From: Metamycoplasma spumans ATCC 19526
GTDB taxonomy: Bacteria; Bacillota_I; Bacilli_A; Mycoplasmatales; Metamycoplasmataceae
Length of the DNA stretch: 64,000 bases
Assembly: GCA_000620005.1 (NCBI GenBank)
Contig: JHVF01000001.1
Span: forward strand, 1-64,000
Reading direction: 5' to 3'
The position numbers and the translations under genes are program-made. This document shows, piece after piece, positions 32,799-42,821 of this stretch. The stretch's first letter is position 1. The number at the start of each line of letters is the position of its first letter. The notes under the pieces were generated by a model, which saw nothing but the letters and a program-made list of their open reading frames with translations, did not search any database and was not told the DNA's origin.

Positions 32799-34403
32799 TT
32801 ACAATCTTTTTGCATATTTCGTTCATCTATAACTATCTCAGCGCAAGCTAAATAATATTGTTCTTGCAATTGGATCTACTAATGTAGCCGCTGTTAATAA
32901 AATGATATATAATCCTTGCGACAACTTATGAGTTGCAGTATTTTGAAACGCAGCAACCAAATAAACAGCAGAAAGTTGTAAACCTATCATAGTAATAATA
33001 GCAACAAAGTTTGGCATTCAAACGTCATTTGCGCCTCACAATGCACGTAGTGTTGTTAAATTACCAATATCAAATATTGCCTTAAGCATCATCAGCGCTA
33101 CAACATAATAACCAACTCTTACAATCACAGCATTATCAATTGAATAAATTTTTAACGCCGGAAATGTCAATATTACTCCAACAAACGACAGAATTATTTG
33201 GGAATAAAAAGCCAATTTTAAAGAACTATTTCCAAGCGAATGCGCCCTTTTAAAATCTTGTTTACCAATTTCAATTCCAACAATAACAGTCGTCACAAAA
33301 CTCAACGCCATCACAAAAGAATTGAATATATCGTATGTATTATTTACTGCTCTTCAAAGACCTATGTATTGACCATCTAAGTTACCATAAGGAATAGCTC
33401 TAGCAATCATATATTGAGATACAAATCATATCCCCGTTTCTAATGCTATTGGTAAACCTAATTTTAAAATTTCTCTCATGTACTTATTGTTTCAAGTTTC
33501 TGATAATTTAGTTTTATATTTTCTAAATATCAATTTATTTGCAAAAGCATACGAAAATACGAGATTAATAAATGCCCCAACTACTGTTTCTAACGAAATA
33601 ACCATTATTAAATTTATTTTCTGCGCTGGCGCAAATAAAAGTACATAAGTGAATCCAGTTCTAATAAAAATGCTGGTTATAATACCCACAATAGCATAAT
33701 TATTTTTCTCTATTGCTTGAAGTGCCGAAACAAATATAAGAGCGATTGAAGCAATAAAAATATCCAGAGTTGTTAAACGAGTAAATTTAATTGTAAAAGC
33801 AAGTTCACTTTGTTCTAATATAAAGGGATTTGTATTAACTAATTTTATATTTTTATATACTCCGCCAAAATAAATTTCATCAATATTCAAACCATTTATA
33901 CTCAAATTAGCATCTTTTAATTTTTTAACATTTTCTAAATAAAGATTATACCCGTCCGAAGTTTTTCAAGCTATTATTGCGCTATTTTTAGCACCTGATG
34001 CTGCTAATATGCTTGGTGAAGCAAAAAACATAATTAAATAACAGCCAGCATTAATTATTAAAGAAAGATAAATAGCAGACCATAGCGCTTTAGGAATATT
34101 TTCTTCTTTTTTCTGCCCAAATAAATTAGAAGCCACAACAAGCACACCTAATTGATAAATTAGCGGAATAAAAGTTAAAATTTTATAAACTGTTAAGATT
34201 TTTGCAAATGTATAAAAATAATAACCGTTATATGAACCATCAATATGTCAAACCTTCAAATAAAGACTCGTGGCCAATGAGCCAACAACAGAAACTAGTG
34301 CAAAAAATAATGTTTGTATAAAAATTGGCAGAGTAAGTTTAAAAATATACTTGAAATCTTTGACTCCAAATATGCTTTTTATTCTATTTTTTGCATTAGA
34401 CAT
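32799..34403 (-). CDS. MATE family multidrug efflux transporter
   Basis: 534 residues with twelve predicted membrane segments in two similar halves (LTLPIFIQTLFFALVSVVGS at the start; LGLPIALETGIWFVSQYMIA opening the second half), typical of MatE Na+- or H+-coupled drug exporters. A soluble insertion near residues 140-190 (NLYLENVKKLKDANLSING) is longer than in most members. ATG at 34403 or 34409; no clear Shine-Dalgarno decides. Shares a palindromic promoter with ftsY. Confidence 0.87.
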
Positions 34404-34473
34404 AAACATATAGGCTATTTTACTAAAAAATACAAAATAAAACGCTTAAAAAATATTAAAATTTAAAAAATGT

Positions 34474-34487
34474 ACATTATATAATGT
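34474..34487. promoter_or_regulatory. palindromic divergent -10 region (MATE gene / ftsY)
   Basis: ACATTATATAATGT is a perfect 14-bp palindrome holding TATAAT on both strands (plus 34480-34485, minus 34476-34481). It can serve ftsY to the right and the MATE gene to the left. Confidence 0.55.
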
Positions 34488-34512
34488 AATATTCAAATTT
34501 AAGGAGAATCTT

Positions 34513-35568
34513 ATGGGTTTTTGATCGAATTTAAAAGATAAACTTTTTGGAACTAAAGAAGAAAGGGTTGCTAAAAAGCAAGCCAAACTAGAAGAAAAAG
34601 AACAAAAGAAGTTACAAAAGGAATTGCAAAAGCAAAATAAACTTGACAACTATATTGCAGGTCTTTCTAAATCCAATACTTCTTTTACAGAAAGTATTAA
34701 AGAATTACAAAACAGACATAATAAAATTGATGAAGAGTTTTTCGAAGACTTGGAAGAAATTTTAATAATGTCTGATATTTCAATGAAACTTGTTCAAGTT
34801 ATAATAAATGAATGTAAAAAAGAAGTTAAAAACGAAAACATTGAAGATCCTAAATTAATCAACGAAATCATTGCCGATAAATTATTCACTATTTATGCTT
34901 CTAATTCAATAATCGATACTAATCTAAATATAGAAAAAGGCAGATTAAACGTAATGTTGGTTGTTGGTGTTAATGGTTCTGGTAAAACAACTTCAATTTC
35001 TAAAATATCTAAAAAATTAATTAATGATGGTTTCAGAGTTTTAGTAGCTGCTGCCGACACATTTAGAGCCGCTGCTGTTGAACAACTTGAAATTTGAACA
35101 AAAAGAGTTGGTGCCGACATTGTAAAACCGGCCGAAAACGAAAAAGATCCTGCTGCAGTTGTGTATAGAGCAATAGATAAGGCAAAAGAAGAAAACTATG
35201 ATGTTTTAATTATTGACACAGCCGGAAGATTGCAAAATAAAACGAATTTAATGGCTGAACTTGCAAAAATTAACAAAGTTTTAGAATCAAAAATTGAAGG
35301 TGCTCCACACGAAAGCTTACTAGTTTTAGATGCAACTACGGGACAAAATGGAATTATGCAAGCCAAAATATTTGGAGAGGCCACAAACCTTTCTGGTATT
35401 GTTTTAACCAAAATGGACGGAACTTCAAAAGGTGGTATTGTTCTAACTATAAAAGATGAAATAAATCTAGCTGTTAAATTTATAGGTCTTGGCGAAAAAG
35501 TAGATGACCTTGCTGAGTTTGATTTAGAATCTTATATTTATGGTTTAATGAAGGGTCTTAACGAATAA
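34513..35568 (+). CDS. ftsY: signal recognition particle receptor FtsY
   Basis: SRP GTPase that docks SRP-ribosome complexes at the membrane. 351 residues: a short Lys-rich amphipathic start (MGFWSNLKDKLFG), helical N domain, then G domain with GVNGSGKTTSISK, AAADTFRAAAVEQLE, IDTAGRLQNK and LTKMDGTSKGG. AAGGAGAA precedes the ATG. Stop overlaps the ylxM start (TAATG). Confidence 0.98.
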
Positions 35569-35789
35569 TGGAATCACTTGAAGAAAGAAATCAATTAATT
35601 CAACTTTATGAAAAATATAATGAGTTTCTAGCTCAGTCGCAAAAACAGGCATTATATCTACATCTTTTTGAAGATTTATCTTATTCAGAAATTGGAATGG
35701 AACTTGCTATGACTAGAAGCGGAGCATTCGATGCAGTCAAAAAAGCTAAATTAAAATTGCTATCTATCAATAAAAAAATTGGTAGTTAG
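35568..35789 (+). CDS. ylxM: YlxM family DNA-binding protein
   Basis: 73 residues, sigma-70 region 4-like helix-turn-helix (LYLHLFEDLSYSEIGMELAM, TRSGAFDAVKKAKLKLL) as in UPF0122/YlxM. In Bacillus it lies between ftsY and ffh and is linked to SRP assembly; here it follows ftsY by a 1-base overlap but ffh is absent from the locus. Confidence 0.88.
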   Translation: MESLEERNQLIQLYEKYNEFLAQSQKQALYLHLFEDLSYSEIGMELAMTRSGAFDAVKKAKLKLLSINKKIGS

Positions 35790-35797
35790 CAATTTTT
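35774..35797 (+). terminator. terminator of ftsY-ylxM
   Basis: Stem AAAAATTG / CAATTTTT overlapping the ylxM stop, followed by CTTTT. Confidence 0.65.
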
Positions 35798-35894
35798 CTT
35801 TTCTAAAATACCAATTTAGACCTAATTTATTAATAATAAATCTAAATAATATAAAATTTATTACGAAATAACTCAAATATCGTAAGAGGTATAA

Positions 35895-36626
35895 ATGACA
35901 TCGTATAAAAGAGTATTAATCAAACTTTCAGGTGAAGGTTTGGCAAACAAAGAAAAACACCTTGCAATCGATTACGAACTTGTTCAAAATTTTGCAAAAC
36001 AACTTAAAGTTATAATCGATAAGGGCATAGAAGTTGCCATAGTAGTTGGTGGTGGTAACTTCTGAAGAGGGACTAGCGCAGCTAAAAATGGAATCCATAG
36101 AGTTAGAGCTGACTACATCGGAATGTTAGCAACAACAATGAATGCACTTGCATTAGAATCTGGCTTTGAAAACAACGATTTAAGATGCCGTGTTCTATCA
36201 AGTTTAACAATGGATCCTAAAGTTTGCGAAGTATATATTAATGAAAAAGCCAAAAAATATTTAAAAGATGGTGAAGTTGTAATATTTGCCGGAGGTACAG
36301 GTAGACCTTTCTTTACAACCGATACCGCATCAACACTTTTCGCTTCAGAAATAAATGCAGACGCTATATTAATGGGTAAAAACGGAGTTGACGGAGTCTA
36401 TGATTCAGACCCTAAATTCAATCCAGACGCAATTAAATTCTCAGTAATTAAATATGATGAATTACTAGAAAAAGATTTAAGAGTGATGGACCAAACCGCC
36501 GCATCAATGGCTAAAGATAATAATATTGACATTGTTATCTTTGATATTAACGAAAAAGACGCATTATTGCGCGCTATAGAAAATTCAATACCAAACACAA
36601 CAATTACAAAAAATAAGGAGTTATAA
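35895..36626 (+). CDS. pyrH: UMP kinase
   Basis: Bacterial-type (amino acid kinase fold) uridylate kinase, UMP to UDP. 243 residues with IKLSGEGL, VVGGGNFWRG, FAGGTGRPFFTTDTAS and KNGVDGVYDSDPK. AAGAGGT precedes the ATG. Its stop overlaps the frr start by one base, the common pyrH-frr pairing. Confidence 0.97.
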
Positions 36627-37177
36627 TGGAATTAAACTTATATCTAATGGAATTAGAAGAAGAAATCAGTAAAACAATTAACAATTTTGAAAATCAAATG
36701 ACAAAAATAGTTGTTGGAAGAGCAAACCCTGCTTTAATTAATAAAATTAAAATTAATTACTACGATTCACTAATTAGTCTTGAAGAAATTGCTGCTATTA
36801 CAGCTGCTAGTCCTCTTCAACTATTGGTAAAACCTTATGACATGAGTGTTTTAAAAACAATTGAAAAAGCAATAATGGATAATAAAATAAATGTTACAAC
36901 AGCTAACGAAGGGCATCAATTAAGATTAACTTACCCACAAATGACCACTGAAAAGCGTGTGGAAATGACAAAACAACTAAGCCAAGTAACAGAATTGGCT
37001 AGGGTTGGTGTTCGTCAAGCTCGTCAAGATATTAATAAAAAAATTAAATCTGATAGCGAATTATCAGAAGATTTACAAAAACACTTTTTAGACAACATCC
37101 AAAAAGAAGTTGATAAAGCTATTGAAAAAATTAACGAACTTTCAAAAGCTAAAGAAAAAGATTTATTAACTGTGTAA
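36626..37177 (+). CDS. frr: ribosome recycling factor
   Basis: Splits post-termination ribosomes with EF-G. 183 residues of three-helix-bundle and hinge type: VGRANPALI, then LVKPYDMSVLKTIEKAI, LRLTYPQMTTEKRVEM and VRQARQDINKK. AAGGAGTT lies before the ATG inside pyrH. Confidence 0.97.
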   Translation: MELNLYLMELEEEISKTINNFENQMTKIVVGRANPALINKIKINYYDSLISLEEIAAITAASPLQLLVKPYDMSVLKTIEKAIMDNKINVTTANEGHQLRLTYPQMTTEKRVEMTKQLSQVTELARVGVRQARQDINKKIKSDSELSEDLQKHFLDNIQKEVDKAIEKINELSKAKEKDLLTV

Positions 37178-37191
37178 TTCAGTTTTTATAT

Positions 37192-37218
37192 AATCCAGCA
37201 TGATGCTGGATTTTTTCA
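37192..37218 (+). terminator. terminator of pyrH-frr
   Basis: Perfect 10-bp stem AATCCAGCAT-G-ATGCTGGATT followed by TTTT, 15 bases past the frr stop. Confidence 0.88.
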
Positions 37219-37242
37219 ACCTTAAAGAGATTATAATTATAA

Positions 37243-37289
37243 AAAGTTTAGCATTAATGGTTTATAAAATTTAATGCACCTCAAACTTT
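37243..37289 (-). terminator. probable terminator of the DpnII-family nuclease gene
   Basis: Nested hairpin (AAAGTTT / AAACTTT outer arms and GCATTAA / TTAATGC inner arms) followed by T's on the minus strand, 20 bases past the stop. Confidence 0.5.
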
Positions 37290-37307
37290 AACCATACTAG
37301 TAAAAAA

Positions 37308-38162
37308 TTAAAACTTTTCTAATATTCCTTCTTGTAAATCTTTTATAGAATAAATATCTTCAAGAGTTTCAAAGGTCTCTTTTAAATTATTTTTAGCACC
37401 GCTAATTCATCCTTGGCCATCTGTAAACCAAACAAATTTAAAACCCTCAATATTTTTTGCTTCCAAAGCCAACATCTTATAGCTTCTTGCGGTTTCATTA
37501 AGTTTAGAACCTTGTTTTGTATAAAAATTGCATTCGCAAGCATATACACATTTATCTGAAATTAATACATAATCAAACACTTTATTAACACTTTTGTTAT
37601 TCGACAAGCGAGATAAGTCCAATCCACTTACTTTTTCTAAATTATAAACACTCATCTCTTTATAGTAAGTAACATTTTTAACATAGCCGGCTTTTTTTAT
37701 ATAAAATTCAACCAAATCTGCCATGAGCTTTCCGGTTCTGTTTTTCCTTGCATTTGAATTTAGACCCGCCTCAACACCTATAACATAATCATAAATGTTT
37801 CCTACCAGACCTTCTTCCAGCAATTTAAAAATACCTGTTTTTCTCATAAAAACAGCATAGTCATCAACTGAATAATTTATGTTTTCAAAATCATATTTGT
37901 AAAGACCATCATCATCTGTACAAGTAATCTTAGTGTCTCTTGTTGCAATAAGAATTGGTATACATTTTAAAACAGACGGCTCGCAAGAAACAATTTTTTT
38001 AAATTCCGATTCGATATTTGTAGAACCTATAAGTGAATTTAATAAATTCAATTCTCTTCTTAACTCTGAAGTGTTTTTAAAAACTTTATCAAACTCTACG
38101 TAATACGTATAATTAGCTATACTGTCCCTAAAGGTTTCTATTCATTTATCAAAATCTCTCAT
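37308..38162 (-). CDS. type II restriction endonuclease, DpnII/MboI family
   Basis: 284 residues, the size of R.DpnII. Family-typical blocks are GLNSNARKNRTGKLM, KVFDYVLI, YACECNFYTKQGSKLNET, ARSYKMLA and FKFVWFTDGQGW. Family members cut unmethylated GATC; this is inferred, not tested. AGGAGGGG lies before the ATG at 38162; TGA Trp codons occur at both ends. Divergent from an adenine methylase, which completes the system. Confidence 0.92.
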
Positions 38163-38261
38163 TTGCCCCTCCTGTTTTTTTAAAAAACTTGTTCAGATTT
38201 AGAGTAGTCATTAATTTTAATTTACCAGAAATTAAAATCGCTATTTCATAAATAAATTTAT

Positions 38262-38274
38262 AAGTAGGCTATTT
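38262..38274. promoter_or_regulatory. candidate operator 1 for the HTH-methylase
   Basis: AAGTAGGCTATTT, one mismatch from the dyad AAATAG-N-CTATTT found at 38394. It sits on the nuclease-gene side of the divergent intergenic region. A further half-match (AAATCGCTATTT) is at 38235-38246. Confidence 0.45.
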
Positions 38275-38393
38275 CAATATTAAAAAATTATATTATTTAA
38301 GTAAAATAAATTACAAAAAATAGTTTTCTTTTCTTGTTATTATAATAAATCAATAAAATTCATTATCTTAACAAAACGGAAAAAATTTTATAA

Positions 38394-38406
38394 AAATAGC
38401 CTATTT
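38394..38406. promoter_or_regulatory. candidate operator 2 for the HTH-methylase
   Basis: AAATAGCCTATTT is a perfect 6-bp inverted repeat around one central base, a size expected for an XRE-type dimer, in the spacer between nuclease and methylase genes. Confidence 0.5.
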
Positions 38407-38470
38407 AAATTTGTTTATGTTAACATACAACAAACAGTCAGTAAAATCAATTATAATCAACAAGAAAGTG

Positions 38471-38499
38471 AATTATAACACACTTTTTTTGTTATAATT
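38471..38499 (+). promoter_or_regulatory. methylase promoter inside a 9-bp inverted repeat
   Basis: AATTATAAC and GTTATAATT form a perfect inverted repeat 11 bases apart. The right arm contains TATAAT (38493-38498), a -10 box 19 bases before the methylase ATG; AGAAAGG is the ribosome site. A repressor here would control the methylase directly. Confidence 0.55.
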
Positions 38500-38517
38500 A
38501 ATACAAGAAAGGTTTTT

Positions 38518-39552
38518 ATGATTAAAAAAAATTTTGGCAATAAATTACAAGAAATAAGAAAGTCTAGGTTTTTATCTCAAGATGATTTGGCTAAAAAATT
38601 GTCTATAGACAGGGCTCAGATTTCAAAAATAGAAAAAGGTAAGATCAACGTTACACTAGAAACAGTTGAAAGGTTGGCAAATGCTTTAGAGGTATCTGTT
38701 TTAGATTTTTTTTCACTAGAAAAAAAACCACACCCTTTTGTTAAATGAGCAGGAGGTAAAACACAGATATTACCAAAACTAAAAGAATTAATGCCTGCCG
38801 AATATAACAAATACTTTGAACCATTTGTTGGCGGTGGGGCTTTATTTTTTTCAATCTCTCCAAAATATGCACATATTAACGATTTAAACAGTGAACTTTT
38901 CTGTGCATACCAATGCTTCGAAGATGACGAGCATTTTGAACTTTTAAAGTCAGAATTAATAAAACACGAAGAAAACAACAGCGAAGAATATTATTACCAA
39001 ATTAGAAAACTTGACCAAGAAGATGGTTTTTCTAAAACGCCCATACACATAAGAGCAGCAAGAATGATATATTTAAACAAAGCTTGTTTCAATGGTTTGT
39101 ATAGAGTAAATTCAAAAGGTTTTTTTAACGTCCCATTCGGCAAAAAAGATAAAGTAAATGCATTTGATGATTCAAACTTTGATAATCTAAGAAAATTACT
39201 ATCTAATAAAAAAATCAAGATTACAAATAATGACTTTGAGATTGTTGTTGCTGAAGCTAAAAAAGGCGATTTTGTGTACTTTGACCCACCCTATGATATA
39301 TATCCGGATAAAAATGGTTTTGTAAATTATAGTAAGGAAGGATTTGGTAGAGAGGAGCAATTGAGATTAAGAAATTGCTTTTGCGAACTAACAAAAAGAG
39401 GTGTAAAAGTTATGCTATCAAATCACAACACCCCCTTTATAAAGGATATATATAGTGATTTCAAAATACATGTTATTAAAACAAAAAGAATGATAAACTC
39501 AAAAGCACAAGATAGAGATAATGGTGAAGAGGTGATAATCACCAATTATTAA
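38518..39552 (+). CDS. XRE helix-turn-helix fused to Dam-type DNA adenine methylase
   Basis: 344 residues in one frame, joined by a TGA Trp codon (FVK-W-AGGK). Residues 1-66 are a complete XRE/Cro helix-turn-helix (FGNKLQEIRKSRFLSQDDLA, AQISKIEKGKINV). From residue 72 follows an alpha-class N6-adenine methylase: FVKWAGGK, YFEPFVGGGALFF, DPPYD (256-260) and CFNGLYRVNSKGFFNVPFGK, as in DpnM/Dam. It should methylate GATC and protect from the divergent nuclease. The fused HTH probably acts as built-in controller. Confidence 0.92.
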
Positions 39553-39690
39553 ACTTTAACTGTTTTTTTAAAAATAATATAATCACTTATGCAGAAGATT
39601 AAGCACTGCAAAAATGTGCAAATTAAATTTTTAGCTACCAACCAGTAAGAGATTTAAAAAGTAACAATCGCTAAAACTAAATTTGATAAT

Positions 39691-39745
39691 AAAAACAACC
39701 AATAAGAAAAATTGATTTATCCACAATTTTCTTGTTGGTTGTTTT
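39691..39745. terminator. long bidirectional hairpin between methylase and rlmD genes
   Basis: Arms of about 22 bp (AAAACAACCAA...GAAAATTG type, two mismatches) around an 8-base loop, T-rich on both sides. Upstream at 39578-39583 a lone TATAAT could start a short transcript of about 155 bases ending here, but nothing else supports a gene. Confidence 0.7.
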
Positions 39746-39844
39746 AAATTTTTTTGTCGCGTTTTAAAAAAACGTTTAATTTTAAAAGTGAAGTCTCTCT
39801 AAAAAACATATCATAAAATAGGATTAGACAACACTCGATATTAG

Positions 39845-41155
39845 TTACCTGTTTTTATTATTTTTAAACACAGCTACAGCTTCAATATGATAGGTTTGCG
39901 GGAACATATCAACTGGCTGAATTTCTTCGCAAACATAGCCGTATTTTTCGAATTCAATAATATCTCTTACCAGTGTTCTAGGGTTACAGCTTATATAAAT
40001 AATTTCACCAACGTTTGTGTTTGCTGATGCTTTTATAACTTCTTTATCTACCCCTGCTCTTGGAGGATCGAATATAATTGCATCAAACTCTTTAATATCT
40101 TTTGTCGCAAAATACTTTGTAACATCTGCAGCTACGAAATTCATATTTATTATTTTATTTAATTTTGCATTATCTTCAGCCGATTTAGAAGCGTTCTGGT
40201 TTATTTCTATACTCAAAACTTTCTTAGCTCTTTTTGCAAAAAACATACCGATTGTCCCAACACCGGCAAAAGCATCTACTATTGATTTTTTATTATCATC
40301 TAAACTGTTTAAGGCCTCTGAATATAATTTAAAAATTTGCGAATCGTTAACTTGATAAAAAGCATCATAATGAACTTTAAATAGCAAATTCTCAAGCTTA
40401 AATACTAAAGAATCATCACCTAACAAAATTTCGTATTTTATTTTATTTTGTCCATACTCGTTTATTATTGAACCTAATTTTGGTATATCAGATAAATTAG
40501 ATAAAATTTGGTTATTTATCGCCAATTTAGTTTTTGAATATATAACCAATTGAGCTTTATCCTCATATTCAGAATATCTTAACATTATTTTTTCTATACT
40601 TTTTTTACAATTTAAATCAAGATTATTAATTACATCTTTTATTTGTAAGTAAACTTCTTCTATGTTTAAATTAGCCAACGGAAGTTTCTCTTGGATAATT
40701 AAATTATGACTATTCTTTTCATAATTACCAAATTCTAGCTTATCTTTGATAACTTTGGCGTGCAGTGTTATTTTGTTGCGATAGTTTAGAATTTTTTCTG
40801 AAGCAATTATTCTTTTTACTTTAACATTTTTTAAATTTCTATTTACCAGTTTTTCAATTACTTCTTGTTTAAATATTAATTGATCTTGATAATCTAATAT
40901 TGCAAGTGGTGCCGAACCAGAATCAATCAATTCTTTGTCAACATTTTCTACTCTTTTATTAGATACCTTTAAATGCTTTAAAACCTTAGCAAAAGCTATT
41001 TTTTTATTAGCTCAAAATATTTTTATATCAGCAACCTCGTCAAGTCATAAATTTTCAACAAAAATAGCAAAATCAGGATATCTAATCACTCCATATCCCT
41101 CATAGCTAATTTCTTTAGTTTCAACACTTCTTAAAATATCATTAACCTTATACAT
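39845..41155 (-). CDS. rlmD: 23S rRNA (uracil-5-)-methyltransferase, RumA/TrmA family
   Basis: 436 residues. N-terminal TRAM-like part (YEGYGVIRYPDFAIFVENLW), then the methyltransferase with VDAFAGVGTIGMFFAK, FDPPRAGVDKEVI and the catalytic Cys in YISCNPRTLVRDI. The cluster of cysteines that binds 4Fe-4S in RumA is missing: the expected CGGC segment reads SGSAPLAILDYQDQL. Exact target base (U747 or U1939) cannot be decided. The ATG lies one base after the mnmE stop. Confidence 0.88.
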
Positions 41156-41156
41156 T

Positions 41157-42497
41157 TTATTTACCTAAACAAAACTTACTAAACATATTGTCTAATAAAG
41201 CTTCATTATCATGTTGCTTATTTAAAATCTCTCTCAAGCATTCTCAGCTTTTTGTTAAATCTAAAATTATAACTTCAGGTCCAAAACCATTATCTAAGCC
41301 TTTTTTAGCTTCATTTAAAGCTAAAGAAGCTTGTTTTAATAACGAAAGCTTTCTTGTATTATAAACAAGTTCGCTATCATCTAAATTTACGTTATTATAT
41401 TTTTTAACTAATGCATTTTTTAATTCTCATAAATTTTGATTTAATGCAGAAATACATATTTTATCTTTAGGTAGTTCATTAAGTTTTAATAAATCACTTT
41501 TATTCATGACTGATATATATTCTTTGCCTTGAGCTAAATCCTTTATTCTTTTATCTTCTTCATCTTCTTGATCAAAAGGACTGTGTAAATGAATAACTAT
41601 CTTAGCTTCTTTAATAGCGTTTTTAGAACGTTCAATACCTATTGATTCTACCGTATCATTTGTTTCTCTAATTCCAGCTGTGTCTACTAATCTAAATAAA
41701 ACTCCATTTATTTCAAATTCACCTTCAACTATATCTCTTGTTGTTCCTGGTATATTTGTAACTATAGCTTTATCTTTTTTTAATAAAGCATTAAGTAAAG
41801 AAGATTTTCCGGCGTTTGGTTTTCCAACGATTGCAACATCAATACCTTTATAAATATCAGACGCATTTTCTGATTTATTGATTATAATATCTAATTTAGT
41901 TTTTAAGTTATTAACAAGTGGTATTAATTTGTTTTTATCTAATTGTTCGATATCGTAATAATCTGAGTAATCGATATTTATTTCTGTTATTGAAATTATT
42001 TGCAATAGTTCTTCTTCTAACTTTTCAATTAACTCATTATCTTTTGAAGCAAATTGAGTTATTGCTATTTCTGCTTGTTTGTTAGTTTTAGCATGAATTA
42101 AACTATTGATTGCTTCAGCTTTATCTAATGTAATCTTTCCGTTTAAAAAAGCTCTTCTAGTGAATTCTCCACGTTCTGCTAATCGAGCACCATTACTTAA
42201 AATTAAATTTAATATTTTATTTGTTACAACTATTCCGCCATGAGCGTTTATTTCAATTGTATCTTCTCCTGTGTAATTTTTGTTTCCTATGAATCAGTTA
42301 ACTAAAACTTCATCAACAACTTTGTTAGTTGTATTGTCAACGATATTTCCGTAGGTTATTGTTTTGTCTTCTCCTATTTTTCCTGTATATATTTTTTTAA
42401 TTATTTCAACTGCATCAGGACCTGAAATTCTAATAATAGAAATTGCTTGATTAATGTTTCCTGAAGAAATTGCTGCTATTGTATCGTTAATTATCAT
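41157..42497 (-). CDS. mnmE: tRNA uridine modification GTPase MnmE
   Basis: Works with MnmG to make carboxymethylaminomethyl-U34 in tRNAs. 446 residues: N-terminal THF-binding domain ([30 protein letters not shown]), helical domain, inserted G domain (GKPNAGKSS, 225-233; DTAGIRET) and the C-terminal catalytic FCLGK with its Cys. TATAAT at 42506-42511 lies 8 bases before the ATG, no Shine-Dalgarno: leaderless candidate. Confidence 0.97.
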
Positions 42498-42821
42498 AAT
42501 AATATATTATATATATTATTTATTAGTTAAGAATTTATTATTTAAAAAGAACTTATTTTGTAAGAATATTAATTTTTTTAAATTAAAAATATTAATAAAG
42601 TATGTTAATAATGTTCATAACTTTAATTTATTACTTATTTTTAGCTAAAAACCTATTGTTAATAACTTTTTCATTTAAAAACACTGATGTTTAAAACTTT
42701 GCTTTTGCTAAGAGTGGGTCTATTTTTTGAGGTTTTTTTTGCTCACACTTTTTATTTTTAAATTCTGTGTTTAATAAAAAATCGCAAATTTATCTTATTT
42801 TCATAAATTTGCGATTTTTTA
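42498..42821. other. gene-free spacer, 324 bases
   Basis: Holds the mnmE -10 box next to 42497 and the large terminator at 42776-42820. Short open frames on the plus strand are low-complexity Phe/Ile/Asn codons with no ribosome site and look spurious. Nothing else seen. Confidence 0.6.
42776..42820. terminator. large hairpin terminator of the membrane-anchored protein gene
   Basis: Perfect 18-bp stem (AAAAAATCGCAAATTTAT and its complement) with a loop of about 9, directly after the stop at 42822. Confidence 0.85.
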
